From NCBI GenBank assembly GCA_900544195.1, contig UQUJ01000015.1, positions 1 through 52,836 of the forward strand: 52,836 nt of DNA. Reading direction: 5' to 3'. Below the pieces are notes generated by a model. That model made no database searches and was not told the DNA's origin. It worked only from the letters and a program-made list of their open reading frames with translations. Numbering within the stretch: position 1 is the stretch's first letter; each line of letters opens with the position of its first letter. Below are positions 1 to 7,697 of this stretch, piece after piece. Position numbers and translations under genes: made by a program. The DNA comes from an uncultured Alistipes sp. (GTDB lineage Bacteria > Bacteroidota > Bacteroidia > Bacteroidales > UBA932).

Positions 1-31
1 CACCCGGCTTCCATTATTTAACTTTTTAGTA

Positions 32-47
32 CGGTAAATTTTTACCG
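32..47. promoter_or_regulatory. Perfect inverted repeat upstream of the first gene
   Basis: Two 7-bp arms, CGGTAAA and TTTACCG, are separated by TT and end 12 bp before the ATG at 60. The size and position fit an operator for a dimeric regulator, but it could also be a small hairpin in the leader. No regulator gene is visible beside it. The role is inferred from position and symmetry only. Confidence 0.4.
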
Positions 48-59
48 AAGTATTGAGAT

Positions 60-503
60 ATGAGTTTTTGGAATTATTTACAGCCAAAGGTAGACGTTCA
101 ATTGAACATACCTCAAGAAAAACCGAGAGACATCGATAGTGAGATAGACTGGAAAATCATTGACCAGTTGCACAACGCTGTTCTTAATTTTTCTAGGAAT
201 AGTATGCAGGCAAAGAAAATCATGTTTACGCTGCTTGGAATCTTTGTGGCTGCAATGATACAAGCTCCAACGATTTATTCTGTTGAAAAATGGTTCCCTG
301 TCGTTATCGGTATTGTTGCCTTATTTTGGGCATTTGATTCTTATACTTATTTTTATCAAGAGAAACTACGTGCAGCTATGGACGTTAGATTTGGGGCTAT
401 TAAACAACGCTATACCGGTTCTGAAGTATTCCTTCCAGCGTTCAATTCCTGTTACCAATTCATTTCTTCAATTAAAGTGTCACATTCTAATCATGCTTCA
501 TAA
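60..503 (+). CDS. Small two-helix membrane protein of unknown function
   Basis: This 147-residue protein has a polar N-terminal region (1-50), then two hydrophobic stretches at about residues 53-72 and 79-95 separated by a short loop. A basic segment (EKLRAAMDVRFGAIKQR) follows, and then a short, poorly defined tail. I recognise no family with confidence. The general shape, a soluble N-terminus plus a 2-TM hairpin, is seen in small membrane effectors of accessory loci, but nothing here proves such a role. The gene is visibly more AT-rich than the glp genes that follow, which suggests recent transfer. Its C-terminus may be frayed, because no obvious terminator or partner follows. Confidence 0.6.
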   Translation: MSFWNYLQPKVDVQLNIPQEKPRDIDSEIDWKIIDQLHNAVLNFSRNSMQAKKIMFTLLGIFVAAMIQAPTIYSVEKWFPVVIGIVALFWAFDSYTYFYQEKLRAAMDVRFGAIKQRYTGSEVFLPAFNSCYQFISSIKVSHSNHAS

Positions 504-923
504 TGCCAGGTTGACATCAACCTTATTGCTACCATTCCGAAACTTTATAGTATGATTATTGAAATAAGTGTTCTCGACAAAGTGATCGCTTATTGCGGAG
601 TCTTATTGATTGATTGATTATTAATTTGTTACGAATTATTGCCAGTCATGGCTGGAGGGTAATGTTTTGTAACTTACTGACTAATAGTTCTTTATCAATC
701 ACGACCGTGCTAGTGACATATAGGACGGGAACGATCAATGGCGTTTTTATTGATGAAGATGTGTTTCAAGCCCTATCTGGCAACGTTTTGGGAGGCAAGG
801 TGTTGCCGTGAGTGCGAGTGCTATGAATTATGGTGGCATATTCATAGATGCGAAGGGCAATGGAGGCGGAATATTCCGGCACTTGAATATTCATTAGCAT
901 ATTCATTGACCTTTTGGGAAAGG
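504..923. other. AT-rich stretch with no convincing gene
   Basis: Short open frames occur here, but none has a recognisable start, domain or codon pattern. Around 705-890 the conceptual translations of two frames both look Gly-rich (GNVLGGKV in one, NYGGIFIDAKGNGGG in another), as if one coding region had been frameshifted. I cannot assign a family. The stretch is best regarded as decayed accessory DNA between the orphan gene at 60-503 and the glpK promoter. Confidence 0.4.
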
Positions 924-954
924 TTGGAGTTGATTGGAAATTTTTTTACTTTTG
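924..954 (+). promoter_or_regulatory. Bacteroidetes-type promoter of glpK
   Basis: TTG at 924-926 is followed, after 20 nt, by TACTTTTG at 947-954. This matches the Bacteroidetes consensus TTTG / TAnnTTTG at the usual 19-20 nt spacing. Transcription would start near 961, leaving a 5' leader of about 90 nt before the glpK ATG at 1052. Confidence 0.6.
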
Positions 955-1051
955 TTTGGACAAACTGCCATGATGGAATCGTTTGTCTGCTTGCTTTCCA
1001 GGCAGGCGTGACCAGGATTATTAACACGTTAATGAGGATTAGTTCTTGAAT

Positions 1052-2533
1052 ATGAAAGAATATGTCATTGCCCTGGATCAGGGCACGAGCTCGTCAAGGG
1101 CTATTGTTTTCAATAAGAGGGGCGAGGCTATGGCTGTTCGCCAGAAGGAATTCACACAGCATTTCCCGAAGCCGGGGATGGTGGAGCACGATCCGATGGA
1201 GATCTGGGCCACCGAATATGCGATGATGACTGAGGCGGTCACATCGCTTGGACTTGGGGGACCGGACATCGCCGCCATCGGAATCACCAACCAGCGCGAG
1301 ACCACTATCGTGTGGGACGCCGAGACAGGAAAACCTGTTTATAATGCCATCGTGTGGCAGGATAGAAGGACTTCTGAATATTGCGACTCGCTCAAGGCCG
1401 CGGGAGTGACGGATATGATCCGCCGCAAGACCGGCCTCATCATCGACGCTTATTTCTCCGGAACGAAGATACGCTGGATCCTTGAGAATGTACCGGGAGC
1501 CCGTGAGCGTGCCGAGCAGGGAAAGCTTCGCTTCGGCACAGTGGACAGTTGGCTGGTGTGGAACCTGACCGGCGGACACGAGCACATCACGGACGTGAGC
1601 AACGCCTCCCGTACGATGCTGTTCAATATCAACACACTGGAATGGGATGAAGAACTTCTTGATCTACTGAATATTCCCGCATCGATGATGCCGCATGTCA
1701 AATCCTCATCGGAAGTTTATGGAGAGACTGATCTTTTAGGCGGAAACGTTCCTGTCGCGGGAATAGCCGGTGACCAGCAGGCCGCCCTGTTCGGTCAGAT
1801 GTGCATCGAACCGGGATCCGTCAAGAACACTTACGGCACAGGTTGTTTCTTGCTGATGAACACAGGTGAGAAGCCGATAATGTCTAAGAACAACCTTCTC
1901 GCCACCATCGCGTGGAAGATCGGCGACAAGGTGGACTATGCCCTTGAAGGGTCTATATTCGTTGCCGGCTCTGTCGTTCAATGGCTGCGTGACGGCCTTG
2001 GAATCATCAAGAGTTCATCTGAGGTTGAGACTCTTGCGGCCTCTGTACCGGACAATGGTGGAGTCTATATGGTGCCTGCGTTGACGGGACTTGGTGCTCC
2101 GTACTGGGATCAGTATGCTAAAGGCGGGATATTCGGAATAACCCGTGGAACCACGGCGGCACACATCGCCAGAGCGGCTCTTGAAGGCATCGCATTCCAG
2201 ACAATGGACATTGTCTCGGCTATGGAGAAGGATTCCGGAATCCATCTCGGGGAATTAAAAGTGGATGGCGGCGCGTCCCGCAACAACCTTATGGTGCAGT
2301 TCCAGTCCGACATCCTTGGCGCTAAAGTCATAAGGCCTAAAGTGACCGAGACGACGGCTCTCGGTGCGGCTTACCTTGCCGGGCTGGCTGTCGGCTTCTG
2401 GGAGAGCCTTGATGACGTGAAGAAGCAATGGGAGGCAGACAGCGTCTTCACTCCTTCGATGGATGAGGATGCCGTCAAGGCGGCCAAAGCCGGATGGGCC
2501 GACGCTATCGGACGAACATTAACCAATAAGTAG
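1052..2533 (+). CDS. glpK: Glycerol kinase
   Basis: GlpK phosphorylates glycerol with ATP to sn-glycerol 3-phosphate in the cytoplasm, trapping glycerol that enters through the facilitator. The 493-residue length is normal for the family. The N-terminal phosphate-binding motif DQGTSSSR lies at 9-16, NQRETTIVWD at about 80, the catalytic Asp in AGDQQAALFGQ near 240, and the C-terminal FGGY signature DGGASRNNLMVQF near 410. The ATG at 1052 is preferred over an in-frame TTG six bases upstream because the family begins M(K/E)xYVxALDQG. glpF follows after about 60 bp on the same strand, so the two form a glycerol uptake operon. No glpD or regulator is adjacent. Identification is secure. Confidence 0.97.
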   Translation: MKEYVIALDQGTSSSRAIVFNKRGEAMAVRQKEFTQHFPKPGMVEHDPMEIWATEYAMMTEAVTSLGLGGPDIAAIGITNQRETTIVWDAETGKPVYNAIVWQDRRTSEYCDSLKAAGVTDMIRRKTGLIIDAYFSGTKIRWILENVPGARERAEQGKLRFGTVDSWLVWNLTGGHEHITDVSNASRTMLFNINTLEWDEELLDLLNIPASMMPHVKSSSEVYGETDLLGGNVPVAGIAGDQQAALFGQMCIEPGSVKNTYGTGCFLLMNTGEKPIMSKNNLLATIAWKIGDKVDYALEGSIFVAGSVVQWLRDGLGIIKSSSEVETLAASVPDNGGVYMVPALTGLGAPYWDQYAKGGIFGITRGTTAAHIARAALEGIAFQTMDIVSAMEKDSGIHLGELKVDGGASRNNLMVQFQSDILGAKVIRPKVTETTALGAAYLAGLAVGFWESLDDVKKQWEADSVFTPSMDEDAVKAAKAGWADAIGRTLTNK

Positions 2534-2594
2534 TGAATGCTCTTTGATGAGATTGGTCTTCAAACCAGTCAAACCAAGATAATTTTTGAATATT

Positions 2595-3317
2595 ATGAAT
2601 CCATATTTCGCCGAGTTCCTCGGCACACTTGTACTAATCCTTATGGGTGACGGAGTCTGCGCCTGCACCAGCCTTGAGAAATCCAAAGGCAAGGGCGCCG
2701 GTTGGGTAGTGATAACCTTGGCGTGGGGCTTTGCCGTGATGTGCGGAGTTTTCATTGCGGGACCATATTCAGGAGCGCATCTCAATCCTGCCGTGACAAT
2801 CGGTCTGGCGGTGGCGGGCTCGTTCCCTTGGGCTTCGGCTCTTGGCTACATCATCGCCCAGATGCTCGGTGGCTTCTGCGGCGCCGCCCTTGTTTGGGCT
2901 TTCTATAAAGACCATTTTGATGCTACGGACGATCCGGACACGAAACTCGGTACGTTCTGCACGATGCCGGCCATCTACAATCCGGCGAGGAACTTCTTCT
3001 GCGAGTTCGTCGGAACCTGGCTGCTGGTGTTCTGCATCCTTATGTTCTCCGTGAGTGGCAACACCTCGGAAGTCGGCCTTGGCGCGAGCGGCTCGTTCCC
3101 TGTCACAATGCTCATTATGGCGATCGGTATGTCCCTTGGAGGTGCGACAGGCTACGCGATCAATCCGGCAAGGGATCTTGCCCCGCGCATCGCCCACGCC
3201 GTTCTTCCTTTCAAGAGCCCTAAGCGTGACAGCGGCTGGAACTACAGCTGGGTTCCTGTCCTCGGCCCGATTGCCGGAGCCGCGTTCGCCGCTCTGTGTT
3301 TTATCTTGATATTCTGA
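2595..3317 (+). CDS. glpF: Glycerol uptake facilitator (MIP/aquaglyceroporin)
   Basis: This inner-membrane channel lets glycerol diffuse into the cell, where the preceding kinase traps it. The 240-residue protein has six predicted membrane helices and the two half-helix NPA motifs, HLNPAV near residue 62 and INPARD near 190. The Asp after the second NPA motif (NPARDxxPR) is the feature that separates glycerol facilitators from water-selective aquaporins. An in-frame TTG nine bases upstream also opens the frame, but the sequence MNPYFAEFLGT beginning at the ATG matches the family start. Cotranscription with glpK is likely. Confidence 0.95.
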   Translation: MNPYFAEFLGTLVLILMGDGVCACTSLEKSKGKGAGWVVITLAWGFAVMCGVFIAGPYSGAHLNPAVTIGLAVAGSFPWASALGYIIAQMLGGFCGAALVWAFYKDHFDATDDPDTKLGTFCTMPAIYNPARNFFCEFVGTWLLVFCILMFSVSGNTSEVGLGASGSFPVTMLIMAIGMSLGGATGYAINPARDLAPRIAHAVLPFKSPKRDSGWNYSWVPVLGPIAGAAFAALCFILIF

Positions 3318-3320
3318 CGT

Positions 3321-3379
3321 TATATGGTTGGTGAGCCTGCGGTGCACTGAGCTTGCCGAAGTGTCGAACCTACCATATA
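3321..3379. repeat. Extragenic palindromic element between glpF and the esterase
   Basis: The outer arms TATATGGTTGG (3321-3331) and CCTACCATATA (3369-3379) pair with one mismatch. The interior can also fold (GGTGAGCC ... GTGTCGAACC). The layout resembles dispersed REP-like elements found between genes in many bacteria. It could act as a transcript-end hairpin for the glpKF mRNA, although no U-tract follows directly. Confidence 0.5.
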
Positions 3380-3406
3380 AACAACTTCTAAACATTAGGT
3401 CATATT

Positions 3407-4618
3407 ATGAGACAACATATTCATAAATTGTTTTGTCTGGCGGCCATGGTGATGTTCGCTTTCGCTATGGCTCCGGACGCTTCCGCGCAGCAGGCGCTTT
3501 GGAGCGGGGCGCAGGTGGTGTCCCCTCAAATCAATGAAGACAACACGGTGACTTTCAGGTACTCCGGCCCTAATGTCATAAGAGTCCAGGTGACCGGCGA
3601 CTTTCTGCCGCCACAGAAAATCAGCACTCCGAACGGCGAGTTCGAGGTTCCGGGCATCGCTGAACTGACACAGAATCAGAACGGCGTCTGGGAATATACC
3701 AGTGCCCCACTTGAGCCGGAGCTTTACAGCTACTCTTTCATAGTGAACGGCCAGCGTATGAACGACCCGTCGAATGTCTATCAGATAAGGGATGTGGCCA
3801 CGGTCACGAGCATATTCATTGTCGGCGGCGGACAGGCTGACCTTTACAAAGTCAGTGACGTGCCGCACGGGACGGTGTCGAAGGTCTGGTATGACAGCCC
3901 TTCGCTTGGAATGAGGCGCAGGATGACGGTCTATACTCCGGCCGGCTATGAGGAAAGCGGCAGGATCAGATACCCTGTGCTTTACCTTTTGCACGGAATG
4001 GGCGGAGACGAGCAGGCGTGGATGGAACTCGGCCGCGCCTCCCAAATCCTTGACAACCTCATCGCGCAAGGCAAGGCGAAGCCGATGATCGTGGTGATGC
4101 CGAACGGCAACGCCTCGCAGGAGGCCGCCCCGGGCGAGACTTCCAACGGCCTCGTCCAGCCACAGTTCAACCTTCCGAAGACAATGGACGGCACCTACGA
4201 AACCTCCTTCCCTGAAATCATTGAATATGTTGACTCCCACTATCGTACAATCCGCAAAAAGGAGGGACGCGCGATAGCCGGACTGTCGATGGGCGGGTTC
4301 CATTCCCTCCACATCTCAAAGGAATATCCCGGCACATTCTCGTACATAGGCCTGTTCTCCGCCGCCATATTCCCGGAAAAGAAATCTCCTGTCTATGAGG
4401 ACTTTGACGGCAAGCTGGCGAGGCTTTTCGCCACCAAGCCATCACTTTTCTGGATCGGCATCGGAAAGGATGACTTTCTCTACCAGGCCAACTCCGACTT
4501 CCGCAAGAAACTCGATGACGCCGGTTATGAATATTCCTACGTAGAGTCCGACGGCGGCCACATCTGGCGCAACTGGCGCATCTACCTCAGCCGGTTCGTC
4601 CCGCTGCTGTTCCAATGA
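3407..4618 (+). CDS. Secreted CE1-type esterase with N-terminal CBM48-like domain
   Basis: This is a likely exported carbohydrate (feruloyl or acetyl) esterase. Residues 1-28 form a signal peptide ending in ASAQ. Residues about 35-140 form an Ig-like/CBM48-like module (VRVQVTGDF, LYSYSFIVNG), the arrangement seen in Bacteroidetes feruloyl esterases. The alpha/beta-hydrolase domain follows, with LYLLHGMGGDE near 193-202, the nucleophile elbow GLSMGG (Ser284), an Asp at 345 or 346 (GKDDF) and His375 (DGGHIWRNW), so the catalytic triad looks complete. The 403-residue length suits CBM48-CE1 enzymes. The true substrate cannot be read from sequence. No xylanase or other glycan gene lies next to it. 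Confidence 0.85.
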   Translation: MRQHIHKLFCLAAMVMFAFAMAPDASAQQALWSGAQVVSPQINEDNTVTFRYSGPNVIRVQVTGDFLPPQKISTPNGEFEVPGIAELTQNQNGVWEYTSAPLEPELYSYSFIVNGQRMNDPSNVYQIRDVATVTSIFIVGGGQADLYKVSDVPHGTVSKVWYDSPSLGMRRRMTVYTPAGYEESGRIRYPVLYLLHGMGGDEQAWMELGRASQILDNLIAQGKAKPMIVVMPNGNASQEAAPGETSNGLVQPQFNLPKTMDGTYETSFPEIIEYVDSHYRTIRKKEGRAIAGLSMGGFHSLHISKEYPGTFSYIGLFSAAIFPEKKSPVYEDFDGKLARLFATKPSLFWIGIGKDDFLYQANSDFRKKLDDAGYEYSYVESDGGHIWRNWRIYLSRFVPLLFQ

Positions 4619-4643
4619 CAAACCGGCTTGAAGTGAATCACGC

Positions 4644-4674
4644 CTATGGACTCAGCCATAGAAATCAGGCTGAG
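4644..4674 (+). promoter_or_regulatory. Two mutually exclusive hairpins in the leader of the HXXEE-like gene
   Basis: CTATGG (4644-4649) can pair with CCATAG (4656-4661), while CTCAGCC (4651-4657) can pair with GGCTGAG (4668-4674). The two stems share bases 4656-4657 and nest into each other's loops, so only one can form at a time. The segment lies 35 bp before the ATG at 4709. It may be an attenuator-like switch or a decayed terminator of the upstream esterase. No strong U-tract follows. Confidence 0.3.
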
Positions 4675-4708
4675 CCTCTATATTGCTGAAATGTAACAAA
4701 CAACGAAT

Positions 4709-5209
4709 ATGAGCGCACTTTCTGTACTGTATATAGTACTCCCGATCCTTGCTGTTTCCCTTTGCCATACCCTTGAGGTGCTGTTCACCGCCAAGCGATG
4801 GGCAGGGCGGCATTGGGTGTCCTTGATGAATGAACACCCAAATTTATTGAATGTCCTCTTCCGCCTTTCCGGAATGAATATGAAGTCATTCCTCATAGCC
4901 GCCGGAGCCTGTTTCCTTGCGGTTCTCCTCTCAACCGCCGCATTGTTCGTCGGCGGTCTCTGGACCGAGCGCATCTGGGCGACAATCTTTATGGCATATT
5001 CAGTGTGCACCCTGATCAACATCGTGCGCGCTGTAACCCTCAAAGGCTATGTCCCCGGACTTGTGACCAGCATTATCTCCGTCCCTCTTATCGCACACAC
5101 AGCATATTCATTATCCCTTGTATGGCCCTGGTGGGAAATCCTGCTTTTCGCCGTCATCGGCCTTGCCCTAGCCGTAGCAGGTCTTTTCATCGCTCAGCGT
5201 ATAGGGTAG
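4709..5209 (+). CDS. HXXEE-like integral membrane protein
   Basis: This is a 166-residue hydrophobic protein with four or five membrane segments (about 3-17, 60-82, 88-108, 115-133 and 142-162). Residues 20-23 read H-T-L-E, followed by V, close to the H-x-x-E-E motif that defines the HXXEE family, though the second Glu is not present. Function is unknown for the family. A second copy, missing about the first 40 residues including the His motif, lies at 7208-7597. The two copies flank a decayed type III restriction-modification locus. Family assignment is tentative; membrane location is clear. Confidence 0.6.
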   Translation: MSALSVLYIVLPILAVSLCHTLEVLFTAKRWAGRHWVSLMNEHPNLLNVLFRLSGMNMKSFLIAAGACFLAVLLSTAALFVGGLWTERIWATIFMAYSVCTLINIVRAVTLKGYVPGLVTSIISVPLIAHTAYSLSLVWPWWEILLFAVIGLALAVAGLFIAQRIG

Positions 5210-5219
5210 CTTTCAACCA

Positions 5220-5788
5220 CTATTTCTGCATCACCGAGAGAAGCTTCTCGTAACTATCAACACAATCGTATCTGACATCAGCGCCGCTCAAGTTGTTGAA
5301 AAGAGCCCGTGCGCAGTCTATCTTTGCTTTCTCGATAGGCCTGATCTCCATAGAACTCATATCCCCTTTTGCTCTCAGCGATGAAGAAAACGTGCTTCAC
5401 TGTTCCCTCATTAAACGCTATCGCCCAATCCGGTGAGTAATTTCCGACAGGAGTCGGGATCTGGAAACCACGTGGAAGTTTCGATAGACACAGACCTCTG
5501 TAGCTTGATCAAGTGACCTTACGAACTTTTTCTCATTGTTGTCATCAGCGATGCCGTCGGTGAAAACATAATCCTGGATGCTCTTTGCCGCACGGTACGC
5601 CTTGCCTACGTCCTGACTGCGTTTCTGAAGCCGGCGTGGTCATCCTCATAAGTGATAGCCCCGACGTCCTTATTCCACAAATCCCTGCGGTACAGAAATC
5701 CGTCCTGATACGGCTGCCCCGCAAAGACCGCCACCGTGCTCTTCACCGCGTCAGTCTGGTACTGTTGTATCTTGAAGTTGAATTACAT
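5220..5788 (-). pseudogene. Collapsed type III restriction subunit (res): N- and C-terminal pieces joined
   Basis: Read on the minus strand from 5788, the sequence after ATG is FNFKIQQYQTDAVKSTVAVF, then FLYRRDLW and ITYEDD, which is the N-terminus of a type III Res subunit. Codon 2 is TAA where the second res fragment at 9324 has AAA. After about 55 codons the sequence jumps (near 5612-5625) to the family's C-terminus: GKAYRAAKSIQDYVFTDG, KLPRGFQIPTPVGNYSPDWA, and the terminal VDSYEKLL before a TAG. The whole helicase core, some 700-800 residues, is deleted. Further one-base shifts lie near 5480-5486 and in the A4G4 tract at 5363-5370. The gene is dead. It starts 10 bp after the stop of rhuM, as expected for a mod-rhuM-res operon. 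Confidence 0.85.
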
Positions 5789-5798
5789 CCGCCAAATA

Positions 5799-6839
5799 CT
5801 AACGGTGTTTAATTTTTTCTTCTAATTCTCTAAGTTCCAACATATCTTGTCTGTCCGCTTCTGCTGCATCAAACGCTTTGCGTCTTTTATCGAATTTATC
5901 GTAAATAAGCATAACTTGTTTTTCCATCTGCTGATTTGAAATGCTTCCTTTTCCAGATAAAACCTCTTGTCCCTGAAACGATAGCATGGAGTCAACATTT
6001 TTTCTCCAGAAATCAATTGTAAGATCTTTTCGTTCCTTGACACGTAATTCGGCAGATTCCAGAAAGATTGTAACTAACCTGTTCAATTTATCAAGTTCTT
6101 CATTGGAAAGGTAGTTCTTTGCGATGATGACATCTTGTTTGCGGACAATGCTCCCTTTCCATGAAGTCAGTCCCATATTCTGCTTTTGAGCATCAGCCCT
6201 TTCCATCACAATCTCTGCCGCCGTGTGGTGTGTTACGGCATACAGCAACTTGTTTTGTGTTTCTGCAAAGAACATCTGCGTTGACTTGTCTTCAGCTACA
6301 TAGTCACTGCTTAATTTGAATAGATCCCTCAATTTCTGGTAAAATCTCTTCTCGGATGCGCGTATGTCACGAATTTTTGCGAGCAATTCGTCGAAATAGT
6401 CAGGTCTTCCATCAGGATTCTTAAGTCGCTCGGTGTCAATGACAAACCCTTTTACCATATACTCGGATAGATTTCTGGTCGCCCATTGTCTGAACTGCGT
6501 TCCGCGTACCCCTTTTATGCGGTATCCGATGGCCAGCACCATATCCAGAGAATAGTGTTCTACCGGATATGACTTTCCATCGGTAGCAGTTGTCAAAATT
6601 TCTTTGACAACTGCTTTTTTTGGCAATTCATTCTCCTTTAATATGTTGGATATATGATAACTGACGGTTTGTTTAGAGGTGGCAAAAAGTTTTGCGATCT
6701 GCATCTGACTTAGCCAAACCATTCCGTCCGTACTGATCAATACAACGGAAGAAAGACCGTCATCAGTATTATATATTATGATGTCTTCTTGCTGAGTTAC
6801 ATTTAGACTGGTGTCAATATATTCTTTCATTTTATCCAT
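5799..6839 (-). CDS. RhuM family protein (virulence/accessory protein of restriction-modification loci)
   Basis: This open frame begins near MDKMKEYIDTSLN and continues with EDIIIYNTDDGLSS. A helix-turn-helix-like stretch follows (LSQMQIAKLFATSKQTVSYHISNIL, about residues 45-70), then YSLDMVLAIGYRIKGVRGTQFRQWA, the hallmark region of RhuM proteins. The C-terminal half is helical and charged. RhuM genes often sit inside type I or type III restriction-modification operons. That is the case here: a mod start lies upstream at 7111 and a res remnant downstream at 5788. Its biochemical role is not established. The gene is intact while both neighbours are wrecked. An upstream in-frame ATG at 6866 would add nine residues. 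Confidence 0.85.
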   Translation of the reverse strand: MDKMKEYIDTSLNVTQQEDIIIYNTDDGLSSVVLISTDGMVWLSQMQIAKLFATSKQTVSYHISNILKENELPKKAVVKEILTTATDGKSYPVEHYSLDMVLAIGYRIKGVRGTQFRQWATRNLSEYMVKGFVIDTERLKNPDGRPDYFDELLAKIRDIRASEKRFYQKLRDLFKLSSDYVAEDKSTQMFFAETQNKLLYAVTHHTAAEIVMERADAQKQNMGLTSWKGSIVRKQDVIIAKNYLSNEELDKLNRLVTIFLESAELRVKERKDLTIDFWRKNVDSMLSFQGQEVLSGKGSISNQQMEKQVMLIYDKFDKRRKAFDAAEADRQDMLELRELEEKIKHR

Positions 6840-6970
6840 TTTTAGCGGTTGGTGGAATCGTCCCATTATTTTCGCATCAAAATGCCCAACAACTTGTTGA
6901 GCATTTGCTGATAATCAGAAAATGAAAGTTGAGACATTCCATATTATTAGTGAGTGTTTTCGTGACTATA

Positions 6971-7111
6971 TTATTCTTCTTTCCCGATAATATTCTTGCC
7001 ATTCATATCCTTTCCTACAACCCTCTCCGTCAGGCGGTTCGGAAACAACTTACCGATCGTCTCGGCATTGGCATCCGCCATGTCCTGTGTATGCATTTTT
7101 AACCTATCCAT
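6971..7111 (-). pseudogene. N-terminal fragment of a type III DNA methyltransferase (mod)
   Basis: The 46-codon frame begins MDRLKMHTQDMADANAETIG and continues KLFPNRLTERVVGKD. This resembles the opening of type III Mod subunits (M-x-K-L-K-M-H-(S/T)-x-D-L ... I-x-x-L-F-P-N-x-V-T-E). It ends at TAA after NGKNIIGKEE, so the whole catalytic part is missing. It lies upstream of rhuM and the collapsed res on the same strand, completing the outline of a dead mod-rhuM-res operon. Confidence 0.75.
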
Positions 7112-7207
7112 AGATTTTCTATTATCAAATTTACCTTAAATATAGTAAAAAGGTTTCTGTTTCAGAGTTATGAGATTTGATTTTTAGGATTACCGGGTGC
7201 TATAACG

Positions 7208-7597
7208 GTGATATTGCATCCGGATTTATTGGATGTCCTATTCCGGCTTTCCGGGATGAATATGAAGTCATTCCTCATAGCCGCGGAAGCCGGTTTCCTT
7301 GCGGTTCTCCTCTCAACCGCCGCATTGTTCGCCGGCGGTTTATGGACTGAACTCGTCTGGATGACAGTCTTTATGGCATATTCAGTGTGCGCCCTGATAA
7401 ACCTCGTGCGTGCTGTTACCCTCAAAGGCTATGTCCCCGGACTTGTGACCAGCATTATCTCCGTCCCTCTCATCGCGTACGCGGCATATTCATTATCCCT
7501 CGTCTGGCCCTGGTGGGGAATGCTGCTCTTCGCCATCCTCGGTCTTGTCCTCGCTGTAGCTGGTCATTTCATCGCTCAGCGTATAGGACGCGACTAA
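7208..7597 (+). pseudogene. 5'-truncated second copy of the HXXEE-like membrane gene
   Basis: From HPDLLDVLFRLSGMNMKSF onward this frame matches residues 44-166 of the gene at 4709-5209, with scattered substitutions in both DNA and protein. The first 40 residues, including the first helix and the HTLEV motif, are absent. Similarity starts near 7205. The intact frame and shared end (IAQRIG) show the duplication happened after the gene was formed. It may still be translated from ATG 7208, but it lacks the motif that names the family. A strong terminator follows at 7619-7654. Confidence 0.75.
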
Positions 7598-7618
7598 TCT
7601 CTAAGTTCACAAAGAAAC

Positions 7619-7654
7619 AACCCGGCGCCTTCTTTCGGTAGGTGGCGCCGGGTT
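7619..7654. terminator. Bidirectional hairpin terminator
   Basis: A perfect 11-bp stem, AACCCGGCGCC (7619-7629) with GGCGCCGGGTT (7644-7654), encloses a 14-nt loop. A short T-run follows on the plus strand, and TTG TTT C on the minus strand. It separates the plus-strand truncated membrane gene from the end of the minus-strand fimbrillin-like gene at 7698, so it can serve both. Confidence 0.8.
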
Positions 7655-7697
7655 TGAATAATCCTACTTGGAGTCTGGCGGTCATTGCCGCCAGAAA

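Noticed and set aside
738..1049. 103-codon frame before glpK
   Set aside because: It overlaps the glpK promoter and leader. The Cys/Trp-rich translation does not resemble a protein family.
3395..4312. 305-codon minus-strand frame within the CE1 esterase gene
   Set aside because: Antisense to a gene with a signal peptide and complete catalytic triad; its translation is Arg/His-rich without a family.
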